A stretch of 64,000 nt of DNA from Flavihumibacter soli (GTDB taxonomy: Bacteria; Bacteroidota; Bacteroidia; Sphingobacteriales; Sphingobacteriaceae), in contig NZ_JAAFZB010000089.1 in NCBI RefSeq assembly GCF_010692725.1, positions 1 through 64,000 on the forward strand. Reading direction: 5' to 3'. This document shows, piece by piece, positions 24,473 through 32,861 of this stretch (the first letter of the stretch is position 1; each line of letters begins with the position of its first letter). The notes below the pieces were generated by a model. It worked only from the letters and a program-made list of their open reading frames with translations, was not told the origin of the DNA and did no database searches. The position numbers and the translations under genes were made by a program.

Positions 24473-26761
24473 TCAGGGATGTGTTGAGGCCATATAGAAT
24501 ACCAGCTTACCGCCTTGCATAATGTCAGCATGGTTAAGAACGCTTTTAGTATATGGCTTACCATTCAGTTCCATTCTTTTTACATATACGTTCTTTTCGC
24601 TTTGATCACGAGCCTCAATTTCAAAGGTCTTCCCGTTTCCGACGTTAATCCGGGCAGAATTCATTGACGGACTACCAATAGCATAATCCGTTGAGCCGGG
24701 AGCGACAGGGTAAAATCCCAGGTAGCTGAATATATACCAGGCGCTCATCTGTCCGCAATCATCATTTCCGCCCAGACCATCAGGAGTAGGGTGATACATT
24801 TTTTTTAAGATCATACGAACCCTTTCCTGGGTTTTCCAGGCTTTGCCCGAATAATTATAAAGATATGCCGCGTGATGCGCAGGCTCATTGCCATGGACAT
24901 AATTACCAATGATCCCTTCCCGTGTTATGTCTTCAGTTTCAGCAAAGAATTCATCAGGTAAATGCATGGTAAATAATGAATCAAGATGCGTGTTGAAACG
25001 GTCATCACCGCCCATCATGCTGATCATAGCCTTTGGGTCATGCGGCACATACAGGCTGTAATTCCAGGCATTGCCTTCAATATAGCCCTGGTCATGCGTT
25101 TGCAGAACATCAAAGCGCTCCCGGAATTTCCCGTCACTCATTTTCGGCCTCATATAACCGGTGGTGCGGTCATAAACGTTTTTCCAGTTCTCAGAACGTT
25201 TTATAAACTCATTGTAAATATCTTCCTGCTTCAACTTTTTGGCCACCTGGGCAATACACCAGTCGTCATAGGCATATTCAAGGGTTTTCGAAACCGAAGA
25301 CCCGTTCTTATCCTCCGGAACATAGCCAAGTGACATATAGTATTCCAAACCATCGTACTTTTTATAACGTGCCGTGGCCACACAGGCTTCCAACGCTTTT
25401 CCGGCGTCGCCTTTGTAAGTCCCCTTCATGATCGCGTCAGCAATAACGGAGACGCTGTGATAGCCTATCATACACCAGTTTTCGTTCGCATAATGTGACC
25501 ATACAGGAAGCATCTTATGAACACTCTGCTCGTAGTGTGCCAGCATAGATTCCACCATGTCTGAATTACGTTCGGGTTGCAGAATATTAAAAAGCGGATG
25601 CAGCGCCCTGTAGGTATCCCAAAGAGAAAAAGTAGTATAATTTGTGAAATTCGTAGCCTGGTGAACTTCCTGGTCAAGCCCCCGGTATTTTCCATCAGCA
25701 TCAGTATACAAGGTTGGCCCCAGGAAGGTGTGATACATAGCAGTGTAAAAGTTCTGTTTATCAGCCAGGTTCTTCGTTTCAATGACCACTTTACTTAGCT
25801 GCTTGTTCCATTCCGCCTGTCCTTCTGTCTTAACGCGGTTAAAATCCCAGTGAGGAATTTCAGCCCGCATATTATTTACTGCATTCTCCTGGCTGACAGG
25901 CGATAGCGCAAACTTCACGAGGACACTTTCCTCTTGTTCGGTATCAAAGTCAAAATGCATTTTCAGTTTCTTACCGGCAAGGTCAGGGAAATTCTTTTCC
26001 TGGTTAAATTTACGCCAGAAACCCTTGTACACCTGTTGGGCGGAATAGTCTTTAGACCCATAACTTTTAAATGGTTTGGAAAAAGACATCGCAAAATAGA
26101 CTGTCCTTGTTCTGGCCCAGCCATTCGTTTGGCGGTAACCTGTTACAAGCGTATCATTTACCACTCTTATAAAGGTCCACACGTTCTTATCTTCATAATT
26201 GTAGATTCCCGACGTCAGGTCAAGAATAATATGCGCATTATTCGACTTTTGAAAAGTATACTTATGTAATCCTGTCCGGTTGCTGGTAGTCATTTCGGCC
26301 AGAATATTATCATCATCCAGCTTCACTTTATAATAATTGGGCTCGGCCTTTTCATTCTTATGGGAAAAAGCTGACCGGTAACCGCTCTCAGGTTTATCCT
26401 CTGTACCGGGATTTAGCTGCAGTTTGCCGCTTGTCGGCATGATCAGAAAATCGCCCAGGTCGGAATGACCGGTTCCACTGAAATGCGTATGGCTGAAACC
26501 TACGATGGTCTTATCATCATACTGGTAACCTGCGCAATACTTGTAAACATCCTTATTGTATTTGCCATTCATGGCGTAGGGAATAGTATCTGTATCCGGA
26601 CTTAACTGAACGGCGCCGAAGGGTACGGTTGCGCCTGGATAAGTATGCCCCATTTTTTCGGTACCTATGAGCGGGTTGACGTATTGGATAAGATTGGGCG
26701 TTGTTTGCCCCTTGGAATCAAAGGCCGCCAGAATTAAAATAAGGATAAAATAACGCTTCAT
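24473..26761 (-). CDS. GH92-family alpha-mannosidase, secreted
   Basis: The start is set at ATG 26761, where a signal peptide begins (MKRYFILILILAAFDSKGQ); a minus-strand -7 element (TATATTTG) lies 24 bp upstream, within the longer frame to 26914, which supports this choice. 762 residues. GH92 enzymes are calcium-dependent exo-alpha-mannosidases. The typical opening VNPLIGTEKMGHTYPGATVPFGAVQLSPDT and the catalytic-region signature GLGGNDDCGQMSAWYIFSYLGFYPV are present. It would trim mannose from N-glycans or mannans in the periplasm or at the surface. No SusCD pair or other glycosidase lies beside it. Confidence 0.95.
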   Translation of the reverse strand: MKRYFILILILAAFDSKGQTTPNLIQYVNPLIGTEKMGHTYPGATVPFGAVQLSPDTDTIPYAMNGKYNKDVYKYCAGYQYDDKTIVGFSHTHFSGTGHSDLGDFLIMPTSGKLQLNPGTEDKPESGYRSAFSHKNEKAEPNYYKVKLDDDNILAEMTTSNRTGLHKYTFQKSNNAHIILDLTSGIYNYEDKNVWTFIRVVNDTLVTGYRQTNGWARTRTVYFAMSFSKPFKSYGSKDYSAQQVYKGFWRKFNQEKNFPDLAGKKLKMHFDFDTEQEESVLVKFALSPVSQENAVNNMRAEIPHWDFNRVKTEGQAEWNKQLSKVVIETKNLADKQNFYTAMYHTFLGPTLYTDADGKYRGLDQEVHQATNFTNYTTFSLWDTYRALHPLFNILQPERNSDMVESMLAHYEQSVHKMLPVWSHYANENWCMIGYHSVSVIADAIMKGTYKGDAGKALEACVATARYKKYDGLEYYMSLGYVPEDKNGSSVSKTLEYAYDDWCIAQVAKKLKQEDIYNEFIKRSENWKNVYDRTTGYMRPKMSDGKFRERFDVLQTHDQGYIEGNAWNYSLYVPHDPKAMISMMGGDDRFNTHLDSLFTMHLPDEFFAETEDITREGIIGNYVHGNEPAHHAAYLYNYSGKAWKTQERVRMILKKMYHPTPDGLGGNDDCGQMSAWYIFSYLGFYPVAPGSTDYAIGSPSMNSARINVGNGKTFEIEARDQSEKNVYVKRMELNGKPYTKSVLNHADIMQGGKLVFYMASTHP

Positions 26762-26784
26762 ATTGAATGAGAATTGGATGCGGG

Positions 26785-26792
26785 CAAATATA
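26785..26792 (-). promoter_or_regulatory. -7 element of the GH92 promoter
   Basis: TATATTTG on the minus strand matches TAnnTTTG and lies 24 bp ahead of the chosen GH92 start. No clear -33 box. Confidence 0.5.
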
Positions 26793-26908
26793 TAAGATAT
26801 TTTATCATGTGATTTTTCGGTCCTGAAAATATCTGTAACCTTCTGGCGCTGAATTACGAATTCATACTTGTATGCCTCAAGTTCAGGCAATATTAAAACG
26901 TTAAAAAG

Positions 26909-27256
26909 ATGCATTTCGGTAAAATTGTAAAAAGGGCTGCTTATTCGTCAGGGTATTCTGCTGATGAATTTGCTTATATGATGGGAATCACGGAAGTGGA
27001 ACTGCTGCATTTATACGAACAAACAGACTGGAAGTCGGGAGACATCAGACTTGCTTCCCAAATCCTGAAATACGATTTTGGCAAATATTTTAATCAGATC
27101 TATCTTTTCGATTTTATGCCTGAGGGTCATAAGGCGGATACTGAGGAACTTAATATTACTATCAAATACCCGAAAGGGAAAGAATTTCTGCTCAAAAGCT
27201 GGTTACAAAAAATGGTTTTGGTCGCCAGGGCAATCGGGCTCCAAATGGGAAACTAA
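26909..27256 (+). CDS. Hypothetical protein with a helix-turn-helix-like N-terminus
   Basis: 115 residues. The first 70 residues are helical and resemble a Cro/CI-type helix-turn-helix (YSADEFAYMMGITEVELLHLYEQTDW followed by DIRLASQILKYDF), in the style of Bacteroidota proteins that look like XRE regulators. The C-terminal part (TIKYPKGKEFLLKSWLQKM) is short and basic. It is divergent from the GH92 gene; the two 5' regions are close, so it could regulate its neighbour, but that is only a possibility. A terminator follows at 27283. Confidence 0.7.
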   Translation: MHFGKIVKRAAYSSGYSADEFAYMMGITEVELLHLYEQTDWKSGDIRLASQILKYDFGKYFNQIYLFDFMPEGHKADTEELNITIKYPKGKEFLLKSWLQKMVLVARAIGLQMGN

Positions 27257-27282
27257 ATGCCCCAATAATATTTCTTAGCTCT

Positions 27283-27313
27283 AAAAAGGTGCCTCAGAGC
27301 ACCTTTTTCTTTT
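27283..27313 (+). terminator. Rho-independent terminator
   Basis: AAAAAGGTGC (27283-27292) pairs with GCACCTTTTT (27299-27308) around a 6-base loop, with further T residues. It follows the HTH-like gene. Confidence 0.85.
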
Positions 27314-27378
27314 TTACAGATTGGGTATATTTATATAGCCAATCGGCTATTGAAGTTTAACCATTAAATTTTTGAACT

Positions 27379-27960
27379 ATGAAAACGTTAGTGAAAATTA
27401 TTATGGGTTCGTTTTGTTTGCTGGTATTTAGTCCGGCATATTCACAAAGCGATAAGCAGGCTGCAGAACAAAAGGCCTGGATGGATTACATGACACCGGG
27501 ACCAACTCATCAGCTTCTTGCTAAATCAAACGGGGAATGGAATGAAGAACTCACTATGTGGATGGCACCCGGTGCGCAACCTGAGAAAAGTACAGCCACT
27601 GCGTCTAATAAAATGATCTTAGGAGGGCGATACCAGCATTCAACGCATACGGGTAATGTTATGGGGATGCCATTTGAAGGCATAGGGATTACCGGGTATG
27701 ACAATATCAAAAAAGTGTTTGTAAGCACCTGGATTGACAACATGGGTACAGGTATCATGTACTCTGAAGGAAAATGGAATGAGGCTACCAAAACCGTGGA
27801 ATTCAAAGGTATGGGTGTTGATCCTGTGAGCGGCAAGGAACTGAAGATAAGGCAGGTGATGAAGATAGTGGACGACAATACAGAGACAATGGAAATGTTC
27901 ACCACCAGGGATGGGAAAGAATTTAAATCCATGGAGATTAAGATGACCCGTAAGATGTAA
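27379..27960 (+). CDS. Secreted DUF1579-family protein
   Basis: 193 residues with a signal peptide (MKTLVKIIMGSFCLLVFSPAYS, cleaved near SQS). The body fits DUF1579: GEWNEELTMWMAPG, then a repeating strand pattern with GGRYQHSTHTGNVMGMPFEGIGITGYDN and WIDNMGTGIMYSEGKWN. This is a lipocalin-like beta-barrel of unknown ligand. Monocistronic, with its own terminator at 27989. Confidence 0.85.
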   Translation: MKTLVKIIMGSFCLLVFSPAYSQSDKQAAEQKAWMDYMTPGPTHQLLAKSNGEWNEELTMWMAPGAQPEKSTATASNKMILGGRYQHSTHTGNVMGMPFEGIGITGYDNIKKVFVSTWIDNMGTGIMYSEGKWNEATKTVEFKGMGVDPVSGKELKIRQVMKIVDDNTETMEMFTTRDGKEFKSMEIKMTRKM

Positions 27961-27988
27961 TAAGCCATCCAGATTTAGTAATATTACC

Positions 27989-28014
27989 GGGCCGGATCAA
28001 CCGGCCCTTTTTTT
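27989..28014 (+). terminator. Rho-independent terminator
   Basis: GGGCCGG and CCGGCCC form a 7-bp GC-rich stem around ATCAA, followed by seven T. It ends the DUF1579 transcript. Confidence 0.9.
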
Positions 28015-28031
28015 GCAATTAAGATCGTTAA

Positions 28032-28244
28032 ATGAATCCTGAGATATTAGTGGAACTAGTGAAAATGCGTATGCCTTACGGGAAGTACAAGGGGTATCTG
28101 CTATGTGATCTTCCCGAATTTTACCTTTCCTGGTATCACTCCAAAGGTTTCCCGGCGGGGAAAATGGGTATGCTGTTAGCCACTATTTATGAAATCAAAT
28201 TAAACGGCCTGGAGGCCTTACTTCAGCCAATAAAGAAATTGTAA
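28032..28244 (+). CDS. DUF3820-family small protein
   Basis: 70 residues. MRMPYGKYKGYLLCDLPEFYLSWYHSKGFPAGKMGMLL is the whole DUF3820 pattern (also described as putative quorum-sensing-regulated virulence factor). The glycine- and aromatic-rich GKYKG...LPEFYL motif also occurs in exonuclease-associated small domains. Cytoplasmic; function unknown. It lies 17 bp after the upstream terminator, so its own promoter must be inside or overlapping the hairpin region. Confidence 0.85.
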   Translation: MNPEILVELVKMRMPYGKYKGYLLCDLPEFYLSWYHSKGFPAGKMGMLLATIYEIKLNGLEALLQPIKKL

Positions 28245-28304
28245 AACAAAAAACAATTTAATTGTCAGGGCATTATATAAAACAACTACCTGGAACATAA
28301 TGCC

Positions 28305-28547
28305 ATGAAAAGCCAGTATCCTCTTTTATCTGCTTCCTGTCTTTATACTGAACCACTAGACTACCTCGAGAATTTTTGCGGAATACGCCAGGTTACCAAA
28401 GAATTTGTTCAATTTCTGAAGTCCGAATCAGGGAAAATAATGGAGGAGGATTCCGACGATGCAGGTCAGGCTCTCAATACAGAAGAAGGTGATAATCCGG
28501 CATCGTTTTTTTATACGCAAACCTTTACTCCTTCAAGCGAAGATTAA
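28305..28547 (+). CDS. Small hypothetical protein (80 aa)
   Basis: 80 residues, starting MKSQYPLLSASCLYTEPLDY, with a helical middle (ITKEFVQFLK-like) and a very acidic tail. No signal peptide, membrane helix or known domain. It is in the same direction as its neighbours (61 bp after DUF3820, 75 bp before the nuclease fusion). It may be real, but only the open frame and the A-rich stretch before its ATG support it. Confidence 0.45.
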   Translation: MKSQYPLLSASCLYTEPLDYLENFCGIRQVTKEFVQFLKSESGKIMEEDSDDAGQALNTEEGDNPASFFYTQTFTPSSED

Positions 28548-28622
28548 TTCCTCAAAATCGGAAATACTAATTAAATTAGCTTAATATCTTCTACCTTTGG
28601 AAGGTAATTGAGTGTATGAGGT

Positions 28623-29984
28623 ATGTATGCTATTGTAGATATTGAAACGACCGGCGGGCATGCCAATGCTAATGGAATAACTGAGGTTGCCATCAGAATC
28701 CACAACGGTACGGAGATAACCGAACGCTTTGAGACATTGATTAACCCGGGTATCAATATCCCGGTTTATATCAGGGCGCTTACTGGTATAAGTAATGAAA
28801 TGGTTCAGGAAGCTCCCTCATTCAATGAAGTGGCTCACAAGATATTTGCCCTACTCCATGACAAAATCTTTGTTGCTCATAACGTTAACTTCGACTATTC
28901 CTTTCTTCGCCACCATCTAAATGCAGCAGGGTTTGAACTTCAAACAAAAAAGCTTTGCACTGTCCGGTTAGGACGGAAGATCCTGCCAGGACTTCCTTCA
29001 TATAGCCTCGGTAAATTCTGTAATCATCTTGGTATCGTGAATTCCGCCCGGCACCGCGCAGCAGGGGATGCTGAAGCCACGGCTATCCTGTTTTCCTTAT
29101 TGCTACAGAGTGATAAGGAAGGGCACATTAAACAATCATTAAACAGCAGATCAAGAGAGCAATCTCTGCCTCCAAACCTTGCCAAAAGTGATTTCGACAA
29201 GCTTCCTTATACTCCCGGCATTTACTATTTTCACAATTGCAAGGGTAAGGTCATCTATGTCGGCAAAGCTAAAAACATCAAGCAGCGCGTTTTTAGCCAT
29301 TTTTCGAATAATAATGCTGGTCGACAGAAGCAAGAATTTCTAAGGAATATTTATTCTATCACTTTCAAAGAATGCGGAACCGAGCTTATGGCACTGATTC
29401 ATGAGGCTGTTGAGATCAAACGCTTATGGCCCTCGAATAATCGATCCCTTAAGAGATATGAACACGCCTACGGCCTGTATCTTTTTGAAGATCAGAATGG
29501 GTATAAGAGGCTTGCAATTGATAAGTGCCGCAAATCATTATCTCCACTGTATACGTTTAATTATATCCTGGAAGGACATAACCTGCTGAAGCGACTGATC
29601 AATGAGTTTAACTTGTGTGCGAGGCTATGCTTTATTCAGAGTGGTCCTTCATGTCACGCAAATGATGGCCCGGAATGCCGTGTGTGTTCGGGTAAGGAAA
29701 CTTCTGCTCTTTATAATCAGCGCGTTGATAATGCCCTGGCAGAATTAAAAAATTCATTGCCGAGCTTTCTTTTGGTCGACGAAGGAAGATCGGTACAGGA
29801 AAGGAGCTGTGTATTAATGGTGAACGGCAAATTTTATGGAACCGGCTTCCTTGAAACTCTTCCGGCTGATAATAGTCTCGACTGGTTCAAAACACAACTT
29901 ACACCTTACCCTGCAAATGATTATATACGGAACCTGGTGTATAGCCATGCCCAGAAATTTCCGGATAAAATTGTGATGTTGTAA
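28623..29984 (+). CDS. DnaQ-like exonuclease fused to a UvrC-type GIY-YIG nuclease, with Cys cluster
   Basis: 453 residues. Residues 1-165 are a DEDDh 3'-5' exonuclease: Asp6 and Glu8 in VDIETTGG, Asp91 in HNVNFDYSFL, His144 and Asp149 in RHRAAGDAEA. Residues 194-275 are a GIY-YIG nuclease as in the N-terminus of UvrC: GIYYF at 199-203, VIYVGKAKNIKQRVFSHF with Arg222, and a Glu near 261-264. Then comes Cys332-x3-Cys336-x7-Cys344-x7-Cys352-x2-Cys355, possibly a metal or Fe-S site. The helix-hairpin-helix and second nuclease of UvrC are absent. Such fusions are known in actinobacteria and Bacteroidota; a repair role is inferred. Monocistronic. Confidence 0.92.
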   Translation: MYAIVDIETTGGHANANGITEVAIRIHNGTEITERFETLINPGINIPVYIRALTGISNEMVQEAPSFNEVAHKIFALLHDKIFVAHNVNFDYSFLRHHLNAAGFELQTKKLCTVRLGRKILPGLPSYSLGKFCNHLGIVNSARHRAAGDAEATAILFSLLLQSDKEGHIKQSLNSRSREQSLPPNLAKSDFDKLPYTPGIYYFHNCKGKVIYVGKAKNIKQRVFSHFSNNNAGRQKQEFLRNIYSITFKECGTELMALIHEAVEIKRLWPSNNRSLKRYEHAYGLYLFEDQNGYKRLAIDKCRKSLSPLYTFNYILEGHNLLKRLINEFNLCARLCFIQSGPSCHANDGPECRVCSGKETSALYNQRVDNALAELKNSLPSFLLVDEGRSVQERSCVLMVNGKFYGTGFLETLPADNSLDWFKTQLTPYPANDYIRNLVYSHAQKFPDKIVML

Positions 29985-30167
29985 TCCATCAGCAGACTAT
30001 TTCAGCCGACTACTTAGCCGAAATGATTTTTTCCTTTAATATGAATACAACGGTAGCGGACAGGTTTTTAATAATTTCGGGTAATACATGCTGATTGTCA
30101 ATGATTTGGAAACTTTTATGTCTTCCAGATTAAATGATTTGATGAAGTTTGACTTTACGGAACAATA

Positions 30168-30200
30168 TTTGTTATTGTCACGAACATTACCCTACTTTAG
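30168..30200 (+). promoter_or_regulatory. Probable promoter of the 103-aa signal-peptide protein
   Basis: TTTG at 30168-30171, 21 bases, then TACTTTAG at 30193-30200 (one mismatch to TAnnTTTG). It lies inside the longer open frame and 34 bp ahead of ATG 30235, which supports the shorter start. Confidence 0.5.
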
Positions 30201-30234
30201 GATAATTTATTATCAGCGTAAACTTAGATTTCAA

Positions 30235-30546
30235 ATGAAAAAGAAAATTTACTTCCTTGCTACAGCGATTTTATTAAGCGTAGCCTCTCCATCAGTAATG
30301 GCTAAAGATTCCAGGCCGGCTAAAACACCATTAACTGAACAACAGCAAGTTCGCCTTAATAATATTGAGCAGAGAGTTCTGGAAATCAAGGAAATGGATA
30401 GAAGCTCACTTTCCCGTCAGGAGCGAAAAGATCTTCGCAAAGAATTACAGGAGATGAAAAAAGAGGCCAACGCCATGTCAGGCGGCGTTTATCTTTCGGT
30501 AGGAGCAATTATCATTATCATTTTATTATTGATCCTGATCCTTTAA
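30235..30546 (+). CDS. Small exported protein with coiled segment and C-terminal membrane helix
   Basis: 103 residues from ATG 30235, which begins a signal peptide (MKKKIYFLATAILLSVASPSVMA); the frame continues upstream to 30088, but that part is non-signal-like and contains a promoter. The mature part has a charged helix (LTEQQQVRLNNIEQRVLEIKEMDRSSLSRQERKDLRKELQEM in outline), then a Gly-linked, very hydrophobic tail ending in LLLILIL that should span the inner membrane. This layout is common in Sphingobacteriaceae, with function unknown. Confidence 0.75.
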   Translation: MKKKIYFLATAILLSVASPSVMAKDSRPAKTPLTEQQQVRLNNIEQRVLEIKEMDRSSLSRQERKDLRKELQEMKKEANAMSGGVYLSVGAIIIIILLLILIL

Positions 30547-30563
30547 GGGCACAGGTATATCCC

Positions 30564-30601
30564 AAAAAGCTTATCTCGTCTATGAGGTAAGCTTTTTTTT
30601 T
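30564..30601 (+). terminator. Rho-independent terminator
   Basis: AAAAAGCTTATCTC pairs with GAGGTAAGCTTTTT (one G-U) around a 6-base loop and ends in nine T. It follows the small exported protein gene. Confidence 0.9.
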
Positions 30602-30796
30602 GATCAAGCATTAAATTCGTTGAACTATTTCGTTGACCGCGTGGTGAGCAAGCATCAGCGCATCTGTTAATCCGGTTATCCACGGCTTGCTTCGATTATT
30701 TCACTCCTTAATAAACATCCACCGGATGTAACAGTTTAAAATTACAGTCTTGCAACAAAAAAAAGTCAATTGCGTTTTTCATTTAGGACAAAGGTT

Positions 30797-31924
30797 ATGA
30801 TCAGGATGATCTGGGGACGAATATTAAAGTCGGTGCTTTTATTTCTGGCCTGGCTTTTCTGCTTTCCAGCCACTGTGGGAGCACAACAAGCAAACTTTTC
30901 CGTTCAACTGAAAGCACAAAAGTTTCCATTTGAACCGACAGAGTTTTATATTAATAAAGTGCTCGATAGCCGGGATGATCGAACGTCAATAGGACTTTTT
31001 GTAGTCCCCGGACCCTCGGGGCAACTTCCCAAACAGCCTGGCAATTTTAATGAGACCGCTGATTATGCGATTGAGAAATTTCTCAAAGAAAGTCTTCGCC
31101 GGCAAACTAATCTCAGGCCCGTCAATATTCGCCTGCAAAAACTGAAAGTTCTGGAAAAAGTTCTGACGGGAGCGCTCGTGAGTGGTTCGGTTGAAATTTC
31201 TTTATCATTTGAGTCTGACGGGGAAGTACCGGTAAGGTTATTAGAATACAGTGGCGGTACAGAGTATACCAGGCCTGCTAATCAGATTTCAGTCATAGAC
31301 CAGGCATTAGGCGCGACTATCATTCATTCAATTAACTACTTTAATAACTGGATAAATAAGGAAGCAGGATCAAATGAAAATTTTGCGAAAGAAGTTGTGC
31401 TAGTGTTCGAGGACTATGAGCCCCGGGACCCGAGTGACACGGTGTTTTATTCGGTGCAACGGAGACTAACGTGGATGGATTTTAAGAGTCCTCCAAATAA
31501 CAATAGCCCGTTCGTAGCGGAGATCTTTCCTTTCCTATCATTCGATCAGAGTTCCGATATTGTGAATGGGGTTATAAATATCCGGATCATCCCTAAAGTA
31601 TATTTCATAAAGAGCTTTTCATGGGTAAAGGGATCTTCCCGTAATCCATATACCTTAAATCATGAGCAGAGGCACTTCGATATTGTGAAGATTGCTGAGC
31701 AACGCTTCAAGAAAAAACTCATTGCTGAAAAATTGACGGTGGAGAACTACCAGGGTATTTTATCAGTTGAATACCTTCAGATATTAAGAGAAATGAATGC
31801 AATGCAAAAGGAGTATGATCTTGATACGAAGCATGGAACCGACACCGCAATGCAGGATAAATGGAATAAAAGAATTGATACCGAGCTAAAATCGTACTTT
31901 ATATCGGGAGCGCATTCTCAGTAG
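30797..31924 (+). CDS. Secreted protein with C-terminal DUF922-like (putative Zn protease) domain
   Basis: I start at ATG 30797 (AGGACAAAGG just upstream), giving 375 residues; a TTG at 30770 would add nine. The hydrophobic signal ends near VGAQQ. The N-terminal half (about 30-205) is a beta-rich domain I do not recognise. The C-terminal half shows the DUF922 pattern: RLTWMDFKSPP, then a helix with the zinc-protease motif HEQRH (His289, Glu290, His293) followed by FDIVKIAE. DUF922 is described as a predicted secreted Zn-dependent protease family. The third zinc ligand is not obvious. It converges on the small gene at 31918 with a 7-bp stop overlap. Confidence 0.75.
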   Translation: MIRMIWGRILKSVLLFLAWLFCFPATVGAQQANFSVQLKAQKFPFEPTEFYINKVLDSRDDRTSIGLFVVPGPSGQLPKQPGNFNETADYAIEKFLKESLRRQTNLRPVNIRLQKLKVLEKVLTGALVSGSVEISLSFESDGEVPVRLLEYSGGTEYTRPANQISVIDQALGATIIHSINYFNNWINKEAGSNENFAKEVVLVFEDYEPRDPSDTVFYSVQRRLTWMDFKSPPNNNSPFVAEIFPFLSFDQSSDIVNGVINIRIIPKVYFIKSFSWVKGSSRNPYTLNHEQRHFDIVKIAEQRFKKKLIAEKLTVENYQGILSVEYLQILREMNAMQKEYDLDTKHGTDTAMQDKWNKRIDTELKSYFISGAHSQ

Positions 31925-32151
31925 CGTCTCTGCCTGAGCTCTATTGCATCTCCAATTTTCGTAATTAATCCAAAATCCAGATCGTTCCCGTCGATTTGAT
32001 CCCATATCCCATGCTGATTTAATCCGATAAGGGCGCTCCTGCCGTCGGTGAAAGTTAGTCGCCAGACCGGTTGACCCTCATGCTGTTCAGCGTTGATTTC
32101 AGTCTGAATGCTCTCATTTGTATGAGGATGCACTAATGTAATTGTTTCCAT
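31918..32151 (-). CDS. Small conserved hypothetical protein (77 aa)
   Basis: 77 residues, soluble, beta-rich (METITLVHPHTNESIQTEI, then WRLTFTDGRSALIGLNQHGIW and an Asp-rich turn). No family is recognised with confidence. It starts 2 bp after the stop of the DUF4142 gene on the same strand, so the two are almost certainly co-transcribed. Its stop overlaps the convergent DUF922 gene. Confidence 0.65.
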   Translation of the reverse strand: METITLVHPHTNESIQTEINAEQHEGQPVWRLTFTDGRSALIGLNQHGIWDQIDGNDLDFGLITKIGDAIELRQRRY

Positions 32152-32153
32152 GA

Positions 32154-32714
32154 TTAACGCCCTTTGATTACTACGTTATTAAACAATGACTTGGCTGTAT
32201 TAAGGTGTTCTTTAAGGGTTTCTATTTTTTCTCCGGCGAATTTATTTACATCCCGATCACGGTTATTGGCGCCCTTCTCAAAATCCACAACAGTTTCTTC
32301 ATGACTTGTAACCATCAGTCTCAAATAGCCCTCATCAAATTCCTGACCTGACAACTTTTGCAATTGATTAACATGGTCCTTTTGTTCCTGCTCAAGATCG
32401 ATCGGTAAAAGTATGTGCTTGTCCGTAGCAAGCTTTTTCAGTTCATTAAAAATGCGGGTATGGTCAGCTATCATCATGTCGGCAAATTTCCTGACATCAG
32501 CTGACCTAGCTTGTTTTTGGGCAAGTTCTGCCAGTTCTACCTCCATAATACCTCCTAAGGATGCGGCTTTCATGAAATCCTTCCCATCTTCATCTATGTC
32601 AGACTGATTGGCAAGCAACGTTGATTTTTCTGTTTTCTTATTGTCCTGATTATTACAAGCATGGTATAAAAAAGCCTGCACAAGGATAATAATTAAGATA
32701 AGCACTTTTTTCAT
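32154..32714 (-). CDS. DUF4142-family lipoprotein
   Basis: 186 residues. The signal ends in a lipobox (FLYHAC, Cys20), so it is likely lipid-anchored. The mature domain matches DUF4142, a ferritin-like four-helix bundle: KAASLGGIMEVELAELAQKQARSADVRKFADMMIADHTRIFNELKKLA in outline, then HEETVVDFEKGA and the final EHLNTAK. These proteins are common in soil Bacteroidota and Proteobacteria, often stress-associated, with no defined reaction. Confidence 0.88.
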   Translation of the reverse strand: MKKVLILIIILVQAFLYHACNNQDNKKTEKSTLLANQSDIDEDGKDFMKAASLGGIMEVELAELAQKQARSADVRKFADMMIADHTRIFNELKKLATDKHILLPIDLEQEQKDHVNQLQKLSGQEFDEGYLRLMVTSHEETVVDFEKGANNRDRDVNKFAGEKIETLKEHLNTAKSLFNNVVIKGR

Positions 32715-32861
32715 TGAATCATTACGTTTAGTTCAGGATTGAGTCGGGTTAACGGCTTGATTCCAATAGGATCTATTTTACCGGCTTTCTTATGAACAGT
32801 AAAACAGACTCCGTGTTTTAAAAACGTGGATGATAAGTGGATGATAATCAGCTTTGAACAA

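Noticed and set aside
24473-26761. GH92 enzyme as part of a polysaccharide utilisation locus
   Set aside because: No SusC/SusD, regulator or second glycosidase lies beside it; the only SusCD pair is 32 kb away in the glp region.
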